Below the pieces are notes generated by a model, which did not search any database, was not told where the DNA came from, and was given only the letters and a program-made list of their open reading frames with translations. From an uncultured Maribacter sp. (GTDB lineage: Bacteria > Bacteroidota > Bacteroidia > Flavobacteriales > Flavobacteriaceae), in the NCBI GenBank assembly GCA_947493885.1, contig CANLTE010000004.1:434001-498000 (forward strand): DNA of 64,000 nucleotides, in the 5' to 3' direction. Made by a program: the position numbers and the translations under genes. Shown in pieces: positions 9,998 through 19,844 of the stretch; within the stretch, counting starts at the first letter, position 1; each line of letters starts with the position of its first letter.

Positions 9998-10552
9998 TTG
10001 AGCCACAAAAGAGAACATACTGATACGTTAATTCAATACTGTCTAAAAGGAAAACAAAGTGCCCAGTTAGAAGTTTACAATAGATATTACAAGGCTATGT
10101 ACAATACCGCCTTACGAATTGTAAAAAACGAAGCCGAAGCCGAAGACATTATGCAAGAATCGTTTTTAAACGCGTTTACGAAACTGCATACTTTTAGAGG
10201 TGAAGTTACTTTTGGATCTTGGTTAAAAAGAATTGTAATTAACAACAGTATATATCATTACAAAAAGCAGCAAAAAATAAATGAGGTTGCAATTGATGAT
10301 ATTTTGTATAAGGTTGAGGATAATAATGGGATTGTTTCTGATCATGTTTTTACAGAACAGAAGGCTCAAAAAGTGATGGAAACCATGAACAGTTTAAAGG
10401 ATAATTACAGAATTTCCTTGACCTTACATTTAATCGAAGGTTATGATTATGAAGAAATAAGCACAATAATGGATATAAGCTACAACAATTGTAGAACTAC
10501 AATTTCAAGAGCTAAAGAGAGTTTACGAAAAAAAATGCTTGCGACATTATGA
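9998..10552 (+). CDS. ECF RNA polymerase sigma factor
   Basis: This 184-residue ECF sigma-70 protein has region 2 (about residues 25-95, with AEDIMQESFLNAFTKL) and region 4 (about 125-180, with YEEISTIMDISYNNCRTTISRAKESLRKKM). It begins with TTG, the only start that keeps region 2 complete. The stop overlaps the ATG of the next gene by four bases. The operon order sigma, membrane protein, DUF4097-type protein, GIN protein is common in Flavobacteriia and suggests control of an envelope response. The inducing signal is unknown. Confidence 0.92.
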   Translation: MSHKREHTDTLIQYCLKGKQSAQLEVYNRYYKAMYNTALRIVKNEAEAEDIMQESFLNAFTKLHTFRGEVTFGSWLKRIVINNSIYHYKKQQKINEVAIDDILYKVEDNNGIVSDHVFTEQKAQKVMETMNSLKDNYRISLTLHLIEGYDYEEISTIMDISYNNCRTTISRAKESLRKKMLATL

Positions 10553-11112
10553 TTGAGAAAAACAATTTAGAAGATTTATTTAATAATCTACAAGGTAAGT
10601 TAGATACTCATGAGCCTAGTATTGGGCACAGGAAACGATTTTTAGATAAGTTAAATGCAAAAGATACTGTTGTAAAAACAGTAAAAAAAGGAAGTAATTG
10701 GTGGAAACATTTGTCAATTGCAGCATCAGTAATACTCTTAATTGGATTAAGCGTTACGCAATTAAAAAACGATAACACGAGACAAGATAAAGTTGCTGAA
10801 ATTTCACCTGAAGTTTCAAATACACAAGTTTATTTTGCCAATCTTATTCAGGAACAAGTAAAAACGTTACAGAAAGAAAGCACTCCTGAGACTAAAAAAA
10901 TAATTGATGACACTTTACTGCAATTGAGAAAACTTGAAGCAAATGCAGCTGAGTTAGAGCAAGATTTAATCAATGGCGGGAATACTAAGTTGATTTTAAG
11001 TGCAATGATTAAAAACTTTCAAACAAGAATTGATTTACTACAAGATGTTCAAAATCAAATCGAAGCAATAAAAAATTTAAAAGATTATAAGGATGAAAAT
11101 TACACTATTTAA
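10549..11112 (+). CDS. membrane-anchored putative anti-sigma factor
   Basis: The 187-residue protein has a short cytoplasmic N-terminus, one membrane segment at about residues 60-76 (WKHLSIAASVILLIGLSV) and a periplasmic coiled-coil-like C-terminus rich in Glu, Gln and Leu. It has no enzyme motif. Translational coupling to the ECF sigma gene (four-base overlap) and the single-pass topology fit an anti-sigma factor, although no zinc-type anti-sigma motif (HxxxCxxC) is visible. Its 3' end overlaps the next gene by 20 bp. Confidence 0.75.
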   Translation: MIEKNNLEDLFNNLQGKLDTHEPSIGHRKRFLDKLNAKDTVVKTVKKGSNWWKHLSIAASVILLIGLSVTQLKNDNTRQDKVAEISPEVSNTQVYFANLIQEQVKTLQKESTPETKKIIDDTLLQLRKLEANAAELEQDLINGGNTKLILSAMIKNFQTRIDLLQDVQNQIEAIKNLKDYKDENYTI

Positions 11113-12178
11113 ATATTTAACTTTAATGCTAATTGCTTTTCCTTTGGCACTCTTTGCCACAGATGGAAAGCTAAAGGGCAAATATTCAAAGGAAAAAACA
11201 ATTAAAAAAGAATTTGATGTAAATGCTGATGCCCTGCTAAAAATTAAAAATAGCTACGGTAACCTAACATTAACTTCATGGGATGAAGACAGAGTTGTTA
11301 TAGAAGTTCATGTTAAAACTAACGGAAACAATGAAGAAAAAGTGCTACAAAAACTCAACAATATTTCTGTAGACTTTGAGGCCAGCAGCAGTATGGTTTC
11401 AGCTGTTACTATTTTCAAAAAAAATAACAGCTGGGGATATAACTGGAAGAGTAACAATGTTAACATGCAAATTAATTACACCATTAAATTACCTGTGAAA
11501 AACAGTATAAACCTAAACAATGATTATGGTAGCATTAAGCTGGATCGAATTGATGGTCATGCCAAAATATCATGTGACTACGGAAGATTAGATATTGGTG
11601 AATTAAGAGGCAGAAACAATCAACTTAATTTTGATTACACTTCTAAATCTAATATTGAATTTATAAATAGTGGAAGAATAACCGCTGACTACTCTGGATT
11701 TACTGTGGAAAAGGCTGGAGATTTAAATATTAGTGCAGATTACACGAGTTCTACAGTTTTAGAAATGAAAAACCTACAGTACTCTTGTGACTACGGAAAC
11801 ATAGATGTTAAAAATGTAAACAATGTCCAGGGTTCTGGAGATTATATTTCTGTAAAATTGGGTAATGTACATGGTAATGTTATTATTCATGCTGACTATG
11901 GTTCAATACGAATTGCAGAATTATCAGAAGATGCCAAAAATATAGAAATCAATACAGACTATACAAGTTCCAAAATTGGATATAACGCTAATTATCATTT
12001 TGATTTTGAAATTATTTCAGAATACGCTGGTATTGGTGGAAAAGAAAATTTTGAAATAAATATCAGCAAAGAAAAATCTTCCTCTAAGTATTACAAAGGT
12101 TATCACGGAAGCCCAAATAGTGGAAATAATGTTTACATAAATACCGAATATGGAGGTGTTTCCTTCATCAAAAATTAA
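11093..12178 (+). CDS. DUF4097-type repeat surface protein
   Basis: The 361-residue protein has a Sec signal peptide (MKITLFKYLTLMLIAFPLAL, cleavage after FATDG region) and then a long beta-repeat body of the DUF4097 adhesin-like type. Variants of a D-Y-G/T/S motif (NDYGSI, CDYGRL, FDYTSK, ADYSGF, ADYTSS, CDYGNI, ADYGSI, TDYTSS) recur about every 20-25 residues, as in a right-handed beta-helix. It is the third gene of the ECF operon. No lipobox is seen, so it is likely periplasmic or surface-exposed after processing. The ligand is unknown. Confidence 0.85.
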   Translation: MKITLFKYLTLMLIAFPLALFATDGKLKGKYSKEKTIKKEFDVNADALLKIKNSYGNLTLTSWDEDRVVIEVHVKTNGNNEEKVLQKLNNISVDFEASSSMVSAVTIFKKNNSWGYNWKSNNVNMQINYTIKLPVKNSINLNNDYGSIKLDRIDGHAKISCDYGRLDIGELRGRNNQLNFDYTSKSNIEFINSGRITADYSGFTVEKAGDLNISADYTSSTVLEMKNLQYSCDYGNIDVKNVNNVQGSGDYISVKLGNVHGNVIIHADYGSIRIAELSEDAKNIEINTDYTSSKIGYNANYHFDFEIISEYAGIGGKENFEINISKEKSSSKYYKGYHGSPNSGNNVYINTEYGGVSFIKN

Positions 12179-12200
12179 TCAATCAAAAAACAGAACAATC

Positions 12201-12926
12201 ATGAAAAAATTACTAGTACTTAGCTTGGCAATCACGTTTACCATTTCCTGCAATGCACAATGGGGGAAAAAAGTAAAAGGAAACGGAAATTACACCACGA
12301 TAGAAAGGTCTACACTGGAATATGATATCATTGCAGTATCTGGTTGGTTTGATGTTGATATTGTCTCTGGAAAAGAAGGGAATATTACCTTGGAAGGAGA
12401 AGAAAACCTGTTAAAACATATTTTAACAGAGGTAAAACAGGGCAAACTTCATATTAAAATTGAAAAAGGTATAAACCTAAAACCTTCTTCATGGAATACT
12501 GGCATAAGAATTACAGTACCTGTAGAAAATGTTAGTTCGGTTTCTCTTTCTGGTTCTGGCGATATTAATGGTGAAACAACTTTAAAAACTGATAATTTTA
12601 GCACCGCTATGTCGGGTTCTGGCGATATCACTTTAGCTGTTGAAGCAAACTCAGTTAAAGCCGTTATGTCTGGTTCAGGAGACATTAACCTTTCTGGTAA
12701 TACTTCAAATTTAGAAGTAAGCGTTTCAGGAAGCGGTGACATAAAGGCTGGTAAGCTTAATGCAAATAATGTAAATGCAACAGTTTCTGGATCAGCTGAT
12801 ATTGTGGTTACAGCAAATAAAATGCTTAAAGCAAGAGTGTCTGGATCTGGAGACATTACATACAAAGGAAATCCTGAAAAAATTGACACTAAAGTTTCGG
12901 GCTCTGGAGATATCTCCAAAGGGTAG
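12201..12926 (+). CDS. GIN/DUF2807-domain protein with SGSGDI repeats
   Basis: I place the start at the ATG at 12201 (241 residues), which begins directly with a signal peptide ending TISCNAQ. An in-frame upstream ATG at 12150 lies inside the previous gene. The Cys in TISCNAQ could be a lipobox or part of the signal cleavage site. The body is a head-GIN/DUF2807 domain made of seven copies of a beta-helical repeat with the core SGSGDI (one copy SGSADI), spaced about 14-23 residues. It ends the ECF operon and is followed by a terminator. Binding partner and role are unknown. Confidence 0.88.
   Translation: MKKLLVLSLAITFTISCNAQWGKKVKGNGNYTTIERSTLEYDIIAVSGWFDVDIVSGKEGNITLEGEENLLKHILTEVKQGKLHIKIEKGINLKPSSWNTGIRITVPVENVSSVSLSGSGDINGETTLKTDNFSTAMSGSGDITLAVEANSVKAVMSGSGDINLSGNTSNLEVSVSGSGDIKAGKLNANNVNATVSGSADIVVTANKMLKARVSGSGDITYKGNPEKIDTKVSGSGDISKG
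12549..12912 (+). repeat. coding tandem repeat, seven SGSGDI units
   Basis: Seven degenerate DNA copies of a unit encoding (V/M/L)SGSGDI occur within the GIN gene, for example tctggttctggcgatatt, tcgggttctggcgatatc, tctggttcaggagacatt and tctggatctggagacatt. Codons vary between copies, so the repeat is old and held by selection on the protein rather than recently expanded. Confidence 0.85.
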
Positions 12927-12953
12927 TTTTAACTAAGAATTGAATAGTTTGTT

Positions 12954-12978
12954 AAACCTCCCAAAAGGAGGTTTTTTT
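12954..12978 (+). terminator. terminator of the ECF sigma operon
   Basis: AAACCTCC and GGAGGTTT form a stem with a five-base loop followed by a T run. It ends the 9998-12926 operon and abuts the stop of the convergent MFS gene. Confidence 0.85.
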
Positions 12979-14362
12979 ATGCTTTTTTCTTATTTACACG
13001 TAACAGTAAAAAAACACCAATTACGAAAAATATACCCAAAAATATTGTAGCATTTCGCATACTTCCTGTTAACTGCGCAATAAAACCATACAAAAAAGTA
13101 CCTATTACAATTCCTATTTTTTCAGAAACATCATAAAAGCTGAAAAACGATGCCGTATCTGTAGTTTCTGGTAAAAATTTAGAATATGTAGATCTAGATA
13201 AGGCCTGAATTCCACCCATTACCAAACCAACACAACCCGCAGCGATATAAAAGTCATTAGGTGTTATTAAAAAGAAAGCGTAAATACAGATTAACACCCA
13301 AAGGACATTAATACCAATTAAAGTTTTTATATTCCCAAAGACTTTTGAGGCCCTTGCTGTTATCGTTGCACCAATTACTGCAACAATTTGTATGACCAAT
13401 ATACTTACAATTAAACCCACAGTTCGGTTGCCATCGCTACCCCAGTTTATTTCTTCCTCACCAAAATAAGTAGCAATTAACATTACGGTTTGTACGGCCA
13501 TACTATAAACAAAAAAAGCGCCTAAATACCTTTTAAGTTTAATTTGCTCTCCAAGCTGACCCCAAACTAGTTTTAACTCCTTAAATCCATTTAAAATTAC
13601 ATTACTCCTTTCCCCTTCCTTTCTGTTGCCATTTGGTAAATGGTAAAATGTATACTGTGCAAAAATTATCCACCAAATACCCACAGTAGCAAAAGAAACT
13701 TTCATAGCTTTAACTGATGCTATATTCTTAGCAGCTTCAATAGCCGCATTAATTTCTTCTTCAGTTCCGTTATCTCTTATTGCCCCTGAAATACTAGTAT
13801 CAAAACCAAAAAAATCAGGTTTCATTACCATAGCCAAATTAATGAGCAATAAAATTACACTTCCAATGTAGCCCATTGAAAAGCCTTTTGCACTAACCTT
13901 ATCTTGTTGTTCTGGAAAAGCAATATCTGGTAAATAGGAGTTGTTTATAGCAAAGCTCACCCAAAAACCTACCAATCCAAAAAAATAGCAAGTAAGTCCC
14001 AAATAAATATTTTCTAGCGAAAACCAGTACAGACCAATGCATGATACACCTCCTAAGTAGCAAAAAAATTGCATGAACATTTTTTTGTTTCCTAAATAAT
14101 CGGAAATACCCGAAATCAATGGTGTAATTATAGCTATAAATAAAAAGGCCAAAGAGGTAGTATAACTAATCAAGGGAGCTCTTTCTATTTCGCTTCCAAA
14201 TACCAAAACAGTCTCTATTTCAGCGGCTCTAAATAAAGCTCCATAAAAAATGGGGAATATTGCTGACGAAATTACTAAACTATAAACGGAGTTTGCCCAA
14301 TCATAAAAAGCCCAGGCGTTTAAAAGCTTCTTACTTCCTTTTAGTGCTAATGTTCTTGCCAT
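12977..14362 (-). CDS. UMF1-family MFS transporter
   Basis: This 461-residue integral membrane protein has about 12 hydrophobic segments and the N-terminal WAFYDWANSVYSLVISSAIFP block typical of the UMF1 (Vacuole effluxer Atg22-like) branch of the major facilitator superfamily. A long polar loop near residues 195-225 is usual for the group. Substrate is unknown; homologues are annotated as sugar, amino-acid or drug exporters without firm evidence. It is a single-gene unit on the minus strand. Confidence 0.9.
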   Translation of the reverse strand: MARTLALKGSKKLLNAWAFYDWANSVYSLVISSAIFPIFYGALFRAAEIETVLVFGSEIERAPLISYTTSLAFLFIAIITPLISGISDYLGNKKMFMQFFCYLGGVSCIGLYWFSLENIYLGLTCYFFGLVGFWVSFAINNSYLPDIAFPEQQDKVSAKGFSMGYIGSVILLLINLAMVMKPDFFGFDTSISGAIRDNGTEEEINAAIEAAKNIASVKAMKVSFATVGIWWIIFAQYTFYHLPNGNRKEGERSNVILNGFKELKLVWGQLGEQIKLKRYLGAFFVYSMAVQTVMLIATYFGEEEINWGSDGNRTVGLIVSILVIQIVAVIGATITARASKVFGNIKTLIGINVLWVLICIYAFFLITPNDFYIAAGCVGLVMGGIQALSRSTYSKFLPETTDTASFFSFYDVSEKIGIVIGTFLYGFIAQLTGSMRNATIFLGIFFVIGVFLLLRVNKKKA

Positions 14363-14367
14363 AAGAA

Positions 14368-14403
14368 AAAAAATAAAGACCGTTCTTAAAAGGAACGGTC
14401 TTT
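14368..14403 (-). terminator. terminator downstream of the M48 peptidase gene
   Basis: AAAGACCGTTC (14375-14385) pairs with GAACGGTCTTT (14393-14403) with a seven-base loop. On the minus strand it is followed by a T-rich tract, 29 bp after the M48 stop codon. Confidence 0.88.
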
Positions 14404-14431
14404 AAATATACAATTAAATGATATACGTTAA

Positions 14432-15241
14432 TTATTTAAAAGAGGTTACTCCAAACTTAGCTGCTTCTTGTTTTGCTAATGGAGCCCAAGCAGTTAAATT
14501 ATTGATTCTAGTATCGTTAGAAGGGTGTGTACTCATAAATTCTGGTGGCGCTTGACCTCCACTTTTCGCTTTCATACGCCTCCACAATTCAGAAGCCTCA
14601 TCAGGGTTATAGCCCGCTATTGCCATTATCTGAAGTCCTATTCTATCTGCTTCTGTTTCATGGCTTCTGCTAAATGGTAACATTACTCCTACCGTAGACC
14701 CTAAACCGTAAGCTTGGTTAAAAGTATTTCTTGCTTGTTCATCTTGTATTGCAATATTACCTGCAACAGCTCCTAATTGCTGTAAAGTACCAGCACTCAT
14801 ACGCTGTGCTCCATGATCAGCAAGTGCATGCGCTACTTCATGACCCATAACAACTGCAATACCTGTTTCGGTTTGAGTAATCGGTAAAATTCCAGTATAA
14901 AAAACTATTTTACCTCCTGGCATACACCAAGCATTTACAGTTTCATCATTAACTAAATTATACTCCCATTTATAATCACTTAAATATCCTGCGTGGCCAT
15001 TTGCAGATAACCAACGTTCTGCCGCAGAGGATATGCGTTGACCTACTTTTCTAATCATATTGGCCTCTGCTGTTCCTTTAACAACTTTATTTTCTCCTAA
15101 AAATTGATTGTATTGTGCAAAGGCAGTGGGGAATATTTGACTATTCGGATAAAAGTTAAGCACTTTTTTTCCAGTAAAGGGGTTTGTTTTACATGCCGAA
15201 ACGGCAACAAAAACTACAACTATTGCTATTAATTTTTTCAT
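14432..15241 (-). CDS. M48-family zinc metallopeptidase lipoprotein
   Basis: The 269-residue protein is a periplasmic M48 peptidase of the LoiP/YcaL/BepA-related type. The signal peptide ends in a lipobox with Cys17 (FVAVSAC). The zinc motif HExxH is in MGHEVAHALADHG and the third ligand in ETEADRIGLQIMAIAGY. A late HPSNDTRI block is also typical. Such proteins take part in outer-membrane protein quality control. It is transcribed alone, with its own terminator. Confidence 0.93.
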   Translation of the reverse strand: MKKLIAIVVVFVAVSACKTNPFTGKKVLNFYPNSQIFPTAFAQYNQFLGENKVVKGTAEANMIRKVGQRISSAAERWLSANGHAGYLSDYKWEYNLVNDETVNAWCMPGGKIVFYTGILPITQTETGIAVVMGHEVAHALADHGAQRMSAGTLQQLGAVAGNIAIQDEQARNTFNQAYGLGSTVGVMLPFSRSHETEADRIGLQIMAIAGYNPDEASELWRRMKAKSGGQAPPEFMSTHPSNDTRINNLTAWAPLAKQEAAKFGVTSFK

Positions 15242-15280
15242 ATTCTAATGTGTTTAGTATAGGGCAAATTACAAAAAATA

Positions 15281-17689
15281 TTATTTCCCTTTTACATGTA
15301 GTACAGTGAAATCTTTTCGAACTTCAACACTATTCCCTCCATTGAGTTTAACATCGGTTTTAGAAACGAGTTCATTATCCACCTCAATAGTTTCAATTTC
15401 AAAAGGTAAGCCATGAAATTTAACTGTAATATTTTCATAAGAGGTAATAAACGAACCATCTTTAAACTGTTGTATTACTATTTCATTTTCTTTCCCAGTA
15501 AACTTAAAATTACGAACACTATATCTTCCTTTAGTATAATCATATCCATCTTGATCATCTTCATAAACAGACGACGATTCTGATCCTATTTTGAAGTAAA
15601 CATCTATTAGTAATTGTGCAACCTCTAACTCACCAACATATTGTTGTACAGGGTATTTTGGAATAACTGCTCCCTCTTTAATAAATAGTGGTAATTCGGC
15701 TAAACCAGCAGCTACCCATTTTTCCTTTCCACCTTCCATTACCTCATCGTTCCAATAATTATACCATTTACCTCTTGGTATATACATTCTTCTCCCCTGA
15801 GCATTAGGCTCTTGAACTGGACAAACTAAAATATGTTCTCCAAAAATAAACTCATCTGTTCTAAAATGGGTTTGAGGGTCTTCTTGATCAAAGTATACTA
15901 ATGGTTTTAACATAGGGATATTCTCATTAGAATATTTCCAAAACATGGTATACAAATAAGGTAATAATTGATAACGTAACTCAATGAACTTTCGAACAAT
16001 ATCAGTCACCTCCGTGTCAAAAGACCAAGGTTCTTGTTCTCCATGATCACCACTGGAGTGTACTCTACAAAACGGATGAAAAACACCTAACTGAATCCAT
16101 CTTGCAAATAATTCTCCATTAGGTTGTTCTGCAAAACCACCAATATCAGAACCAACAAAGGACATACCGCTAATTGACATTCGTTGCATTTGTACATTGG
16201 CTATCCATAAATGTTCCCATGTTGCTATATTATCTCCAGTCCACGTTGAAGCATAACGCTGCGTACCAGAATAGGCAGCCCTAGTAATCACAAATGGACG
16301 TTTTGGATAGACATATTTTTTAACTCCTTCATATGTTGCCCGTACCATCTGCATTCCATAAATGTTATGCGCTTTTCTATGACTACAAGGGTGTCCATCA
16401 TAATCATGTCTCATATCTAAAGGAGCTGTTTTTGTGGGCACCTCCATAATGGCAGGTTCATTCATGTCATTCCAAACTGCGTGCGCTCCTATATCTGACA
16501 TTAATTCTTTATACAAGTCTGCCCACCACTCTCTCACTTTAGGGTTTGTAAAGTCTGGAAAATTACATTCTCCAGGCCAAACCTTTCCGCTCATATAAGG
16601 TCCATCAGCACGCTTACAGAAATAATCGTTCTCCATTGCCTCCTGATACACCCAATAGTCTTTATCAACTTTAATTCCTGGATCAATCATAACAACGGTT
16701 TTAAAGCCATCCTCGTTAAGCTCATCAATCATTCGTTTTGGGTCCGGAAACTTATCTTTATCCCAAGTAAAACACCTAAAACCATCCATATAATCTATAT
16801 CTAAATAAATAGCATCACATGGAACTTTTAAATCTCTAAATTTCTTAGCTACTTCTTTTACTCTAGCCTCTGGATAATAACTCCATTTAGATTGATGAAA
16901 ACCTAAAGCCCATAAAGGCGGTAATTCTGGAGTTCCCGTTAAATCGGTATACGCCCTAACAACCTTTGACATTTCAGGACCATAAAAGAAATAATAATTC
17001 ATTTCTCCACCGTCTGCCCAAAAACTTGTGGTGTTTCTTCTTTCGTGAGAAAAATCAAAAAACGACCTAAACGAGTTATCAAAGAAAATTCCGTAGGCTT
17101 TTCCATTGTGCAAACCTGTGTAAAAAGGAATTGCCTTGTATAACGGATCTTGATCTTTGCCGTATGCGTATTGATCCGTAACCCAATTGTTAACTCGTTT
17201 TCCTTTTAAGTTAAAGTGAGTTGCTTTATCTCCCATACCATAAAAACTTTCACCACTTTGAGTAATTTTACTCATTTTTACTGTATTTCCCCCATATTCA
17301 TAGTTTTCTTCCCAATGAAAACCTAACTCATCTTCGTTCAGAATATTCCCCTCCAAATCAGAAATCTGAGTCCTCATAGTCTTTTTGTCTACCAAAACTT
17401 TAAGTTTAGAGGTATTAATGACATACTCTGTTGCGGTTTCTTCAACTTCTAAATCGCTGTATCCTCTACTACCATCTTCTGCGATTGCATAAGAAAAATC
17501 GGGTTGAAAAACATAATTTGTTGCGTACCTAAAGCGCAGAACGCTATTTCGAAGTACTGTTATATGGAGAATTACCCCGTTTTCAGAAGTAAAATATAAT
17601 TTGTCTTTGTCTTGTTCAAACTTAATAATATTACTAGGGTACAAATTCCCTTTATACTCCAGTTCAGTATTCGTAATCATAATTAACAA
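15281..17689 (-). CDS. glycoside hydrolase family 31 alpha-glucosidase
   Basis: The 802-residue protein has the GH31 layout: N-terminal beta-sandwich, a DUF5110-like C-terminal sandwich, and a central (beta/alpha)8 barrel. The catalytic nucleophile motif WNDMNEP is intact and the acid/base region VGSDIGGF follows. There is no signal peptide, so it probably acts inside the cell on alpha-glucans or oligosaccharides. It lies 92 bp downstream of the branching enzyme on the same strand, pointing to alpha-glucan metabolism. The true start may be the ATG at 17680, nine bases inside. Confidence 0.95.
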   Translation of the reverse strand: MLIMITNTELEYKGNLYPSNIIKFEQDKDKLYFTSENGVILHITVLRNSVLRFRYATNYVFQPDFSYAIAEDGSRGYSDLEVEETATEYVINTSKLKVLVDKKTMRTQISDLEGNILNEDELGFHWEENYEYGGNTVKMSKITQSGESFYGMGDKATHFNLKGKRVNNWVTDQYAYGKDQDPLYKAIPFYTGLHNGKAYGIFFDNSFRSFFDFSHERRNTTSFWADGGEMNYYFFYGPEMSKVVRAYTDLTGTPELPPLWALGFHQSKWSYYPEARVKEVAKKFRDLKVPCDAIYLDIDYMDGFRCFTWDKDKFPDPKRMIDELNEDGFKTVVMIDPGIKVDKDYWVYQEAMENDYFCKRADGPYMSGKVWPGECNFPDFTNPKVREWWADLYKELMSDIGAHAVWNDMNEPAIMEVPTKTAPLDMRHDYDGHPCSHRKAHNIYGMQMVRATYEGVKKYVYPKRPFVITRAAYSGTQRYASTWTGDNIATWEHLWIANVQMQRMSISGMSFVGSDIGGFAEQPNGELFARWIQLGVFHPFCRVHSSGDHGEQEPWSFDTEVTDIVRKFIELRYQLLPYLYTMFWKYSNENIPMLKPLVYFDQEDPQTHFRTDEFIFGEHILVCPVQEPNAQGRRMYIPRGKWYNYWNDEVMEGGKEKWVAAGLAELPLFIKEGAVIPKYPVQQYVGELEVAQLLIDVYFKIGSESSSVYEDDQDGYDYTKGRYSVRNFKFTGKENEIVIQQFKDGSFITSYENITVKFHGLPFEIETIEVDNELVSKTDVKLNGGNSVEVRKDFTVLHVKGK

Positions 17690-17781
17690 TTTTATTGTAG
17701 AAGCAAAAAAAACACATAAAAGCTTAATACTAAAATGATTTGGAAAGCTTTTTTAAACTAAAGTGATATAGTTAAATTTTG

Positions 17782-19677
17782 TTATTGAAAAATAACAAAT
17801 CCGAGAGGAGGAACAGTAATTTCTACGGATTGTTTAAAACCATTCCAACTCACCGTTTCACTTTTTACCGAACCATTGCTTGTACCACTACCATTGTATT
17901 TTTTATTGTCACTATTAAATATTTCTTTAAATGTTCCTTTTTTATGAACTCCAACTCTATAATTATCTCTAACTAATGGCGTAAAATTACAAACCACAAC
18001 AAGGTCATTTTCCACATCATGACCTTTTCTAATGTAGGATAAAATTGAATTTTGGTGGTCACCATACGAAATCCATTGAAAGCCTTCTGGGCTAAACTGT
18101 TTTTCGTACAATGCCGGATAGGTTTTATACAAAGCATTTAAATCTTTCACCATTGTTTGTACTCCAGAATGAACTTTATATTGTAACAAATGCCAATCTA
18201 AGCTTTGCTGAAAATTCCATTCTGATGATTGTCCAAACTCCCCTCCCATAAACACCAAATTAGCCCCAGGGTGCGTGTACATATACCCAAACAACAACCT
18301 TAAGTTTGCAAATTGTTGCCACTCATCACCTGGCATTCTATACAATAGCGATTTTTTACCATAAACTACCTCATCATGTGAAAAAGGTAGCATAAAATTT
18401 TCGGTAAAAGCATAAGTCAGACTAAACGTAATATCATTTTGATGATGTTGGCGATAAACAGGTTCTTTTTTAAAATATTCCAACGTATCATGCATCCATC
18501 CCATCATCCATTTCATTCCAAAACCAAGACCTCCTAAATCAATAGGCTTAGAAACACCCGAAAAGGCAGTAGATTCCTCTGCAATGGTTTGCACACCTTC
18601 AAAGCTTTTATACACCTCTGAATTAAGTTCTTTTATAAAAGAAATGGCTTCAAGGTTTTCGTTGTTTCCAAAGATATTAGGCTCCCACTCCCCTTCTTCC
18701 CGTGAATAATCTAGATACAACATAGAGGCAACAGCATCTACTCGAAGTCCGTCTATATGAAATTGATCTAGCCAGAAAATAGCATTGCTTATTAAAAAAG
18801 CTCTTACCTCATTTCGTCCGTAATTAAAAATCAAGCTTTTCCAATCGGGGTGGTATCCTTTTCTTCTATCTGGATGCTCGTATAAATGCGACCCATCAAA
18901 AAAACCCAACCCATGGGCATCTTCTGGAAAATGCGATGGAACCCAGTCTAAAATTACTCCAATATCATTTTGGTGAAATTTATCAACTAATAACTTAAAT
19001 TCTTCTGGCGTTCCGAATCTTGATGTTGGTGCAAAATATCCCGTAAGCTGATATCCCCAAGATGGGTCATAAGGGTATTCCATTATCGGCATAAACTCCA
19101 CATGAGTAAAACCCATTTCCTTTACATAGCTTACTAATTCATCTGCATAATCTGTATACGATAAAAATTCATTATTCTCTTTTCTTTTCCACGAACCTAA
19201 ATGTACTTCGTATACGGCATAAGGTTTATCAAGACCATTTTTATTTTTCCGATACCCCATCCAATCACTATCATTCCAATCAAAAGAACCTTCCCAAACA
19301 ACCGATGCCGTTTTAGGGGGGTGCTCACATAATCTTGCAAACGGATCTGCTTTTTCGGTTACAATACCATCAACATTAGAAACTATTTTATACTTATATG
19401 TAGCTCCTTTTTTAACATTGGGTATAAACCCTTCCCAAATTCCACTTTCATCCCAACGAACATTAAGTGGATTTTCCTCTCCATTCCACATATTAAAATC
19501 TCCAATTACGGTAACCGACTTTGCTGATGGAGCCCAAACCGCAAAATAGACACCTTTTTCTCCGTTAAGCTCTACACTATGAGCTCCTAATTTTTCATAA
19601 AGTCTAAAGTGTTTGCCTCCTTTAAACAAATTAATATCAAACTCAGAAAAAAGACTGTGCGGAATTGTTTTGGTCAT
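17782..19677 (-). CDS. glgB: 1,4-alpha-glucan branching enzyme
   Basis: GlgB (631 residues) makes the alpha-1,6 branches of glycogen. An N-terminal CBM48 domain (FAVWAPSAKSVTVIGDFN) precedes the GH13 barrel, whose four conserved regions are seen: DWVPSHFP, GLRVDAVASM (nucleophile Asp), AEES (acid Glu) and FSHDEV. The C-terminal beta domain ends in PPLGFVIFQ. The shorter N-terminus relative to E. coli GlgB fits the Bacteroidota form. glgA, glgC and glgP are not in this window. Confidence 0.96.
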   Translation of the reverse strand: MTKTIPHSLFSEFDINLFKGGKHFRLYEKLGAHSVELNGEKGVYFAVWAPSAKSVTVIGDFNMWNGEENPLNVRWDESGIWEGFIPNVKKGATYKYKIVSNVDGIVTEKADPFARLCEHPPKTASVVWEGSFDWNDSDWMGYRKNKNGLDKPYAVYEVHLGSWKRKENNEFLSYTDYADELVSYVKEMGFTHVEFMPIMEYPYDPSWGYQLTGYFAPTSRFGTPEEFKLLVDKFHQNDIGVILDWVPSHFPEDAHGLGFFDGSHLYEHPDRRKGYHPDWKSLIFNYGRNEVRAFLISNAIFWLDQFHIDGLRVDAVASMLYLDYSREEGEWEPNIFGNNENLEAISFIKELNSEVYKSFEGVQTIAEESTAFSGVSKPIDLGGLGFGMKWMMGWMHDTLEYFKKEPVYRQHHQNDITFSLTYAFTENFMLPFSHDEVVYGKKSLLYRMPGDEWQQFANLRLLFGYMYTHPGANLVFMGGEFGQSSEWNFQQSLDWHLLQYKVHSGVQTMVKDLNALYKTYPALYEKQFSPEGFQWISYGDHQNSILSYIRKGHDVENDLVVVCNFTPLVRDNYRVGVHKKGTFKEIFNSDNKKYNGSGTSNGSVKSETVSWNGFKQSVEITVPPLGFVIFQ

Positions 19678-19844
19678 ATAAATAAGTTTTTTGCAAAATT
19701 AAACAAACAACACCCTAAGGTTAGTTATTATTTACGTTAAACACAAGAAGGTAACAAAAAAATAACTCACTTTTTAAAAGTGGCATCCTTTTTGAATACC
19801 TGATAATACAATCAACAAATTACAAATGAATTAAATTAAATATT

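Noticed and set aside
12449-12919. 156-codon open frame opposite the GIN gene
   Set aside because: It arises from the antisense of the SGSGDI repeats. The sense strand has the signal peptide, operon context and family match.
17719-17755. Hairpin AAAAGCTT/AAGCTTTT as glgB or GH31 terminator
   Set aside because: The stem is short with an 18-nt loop and lies between two genes of the same strand; it is too weak to call.
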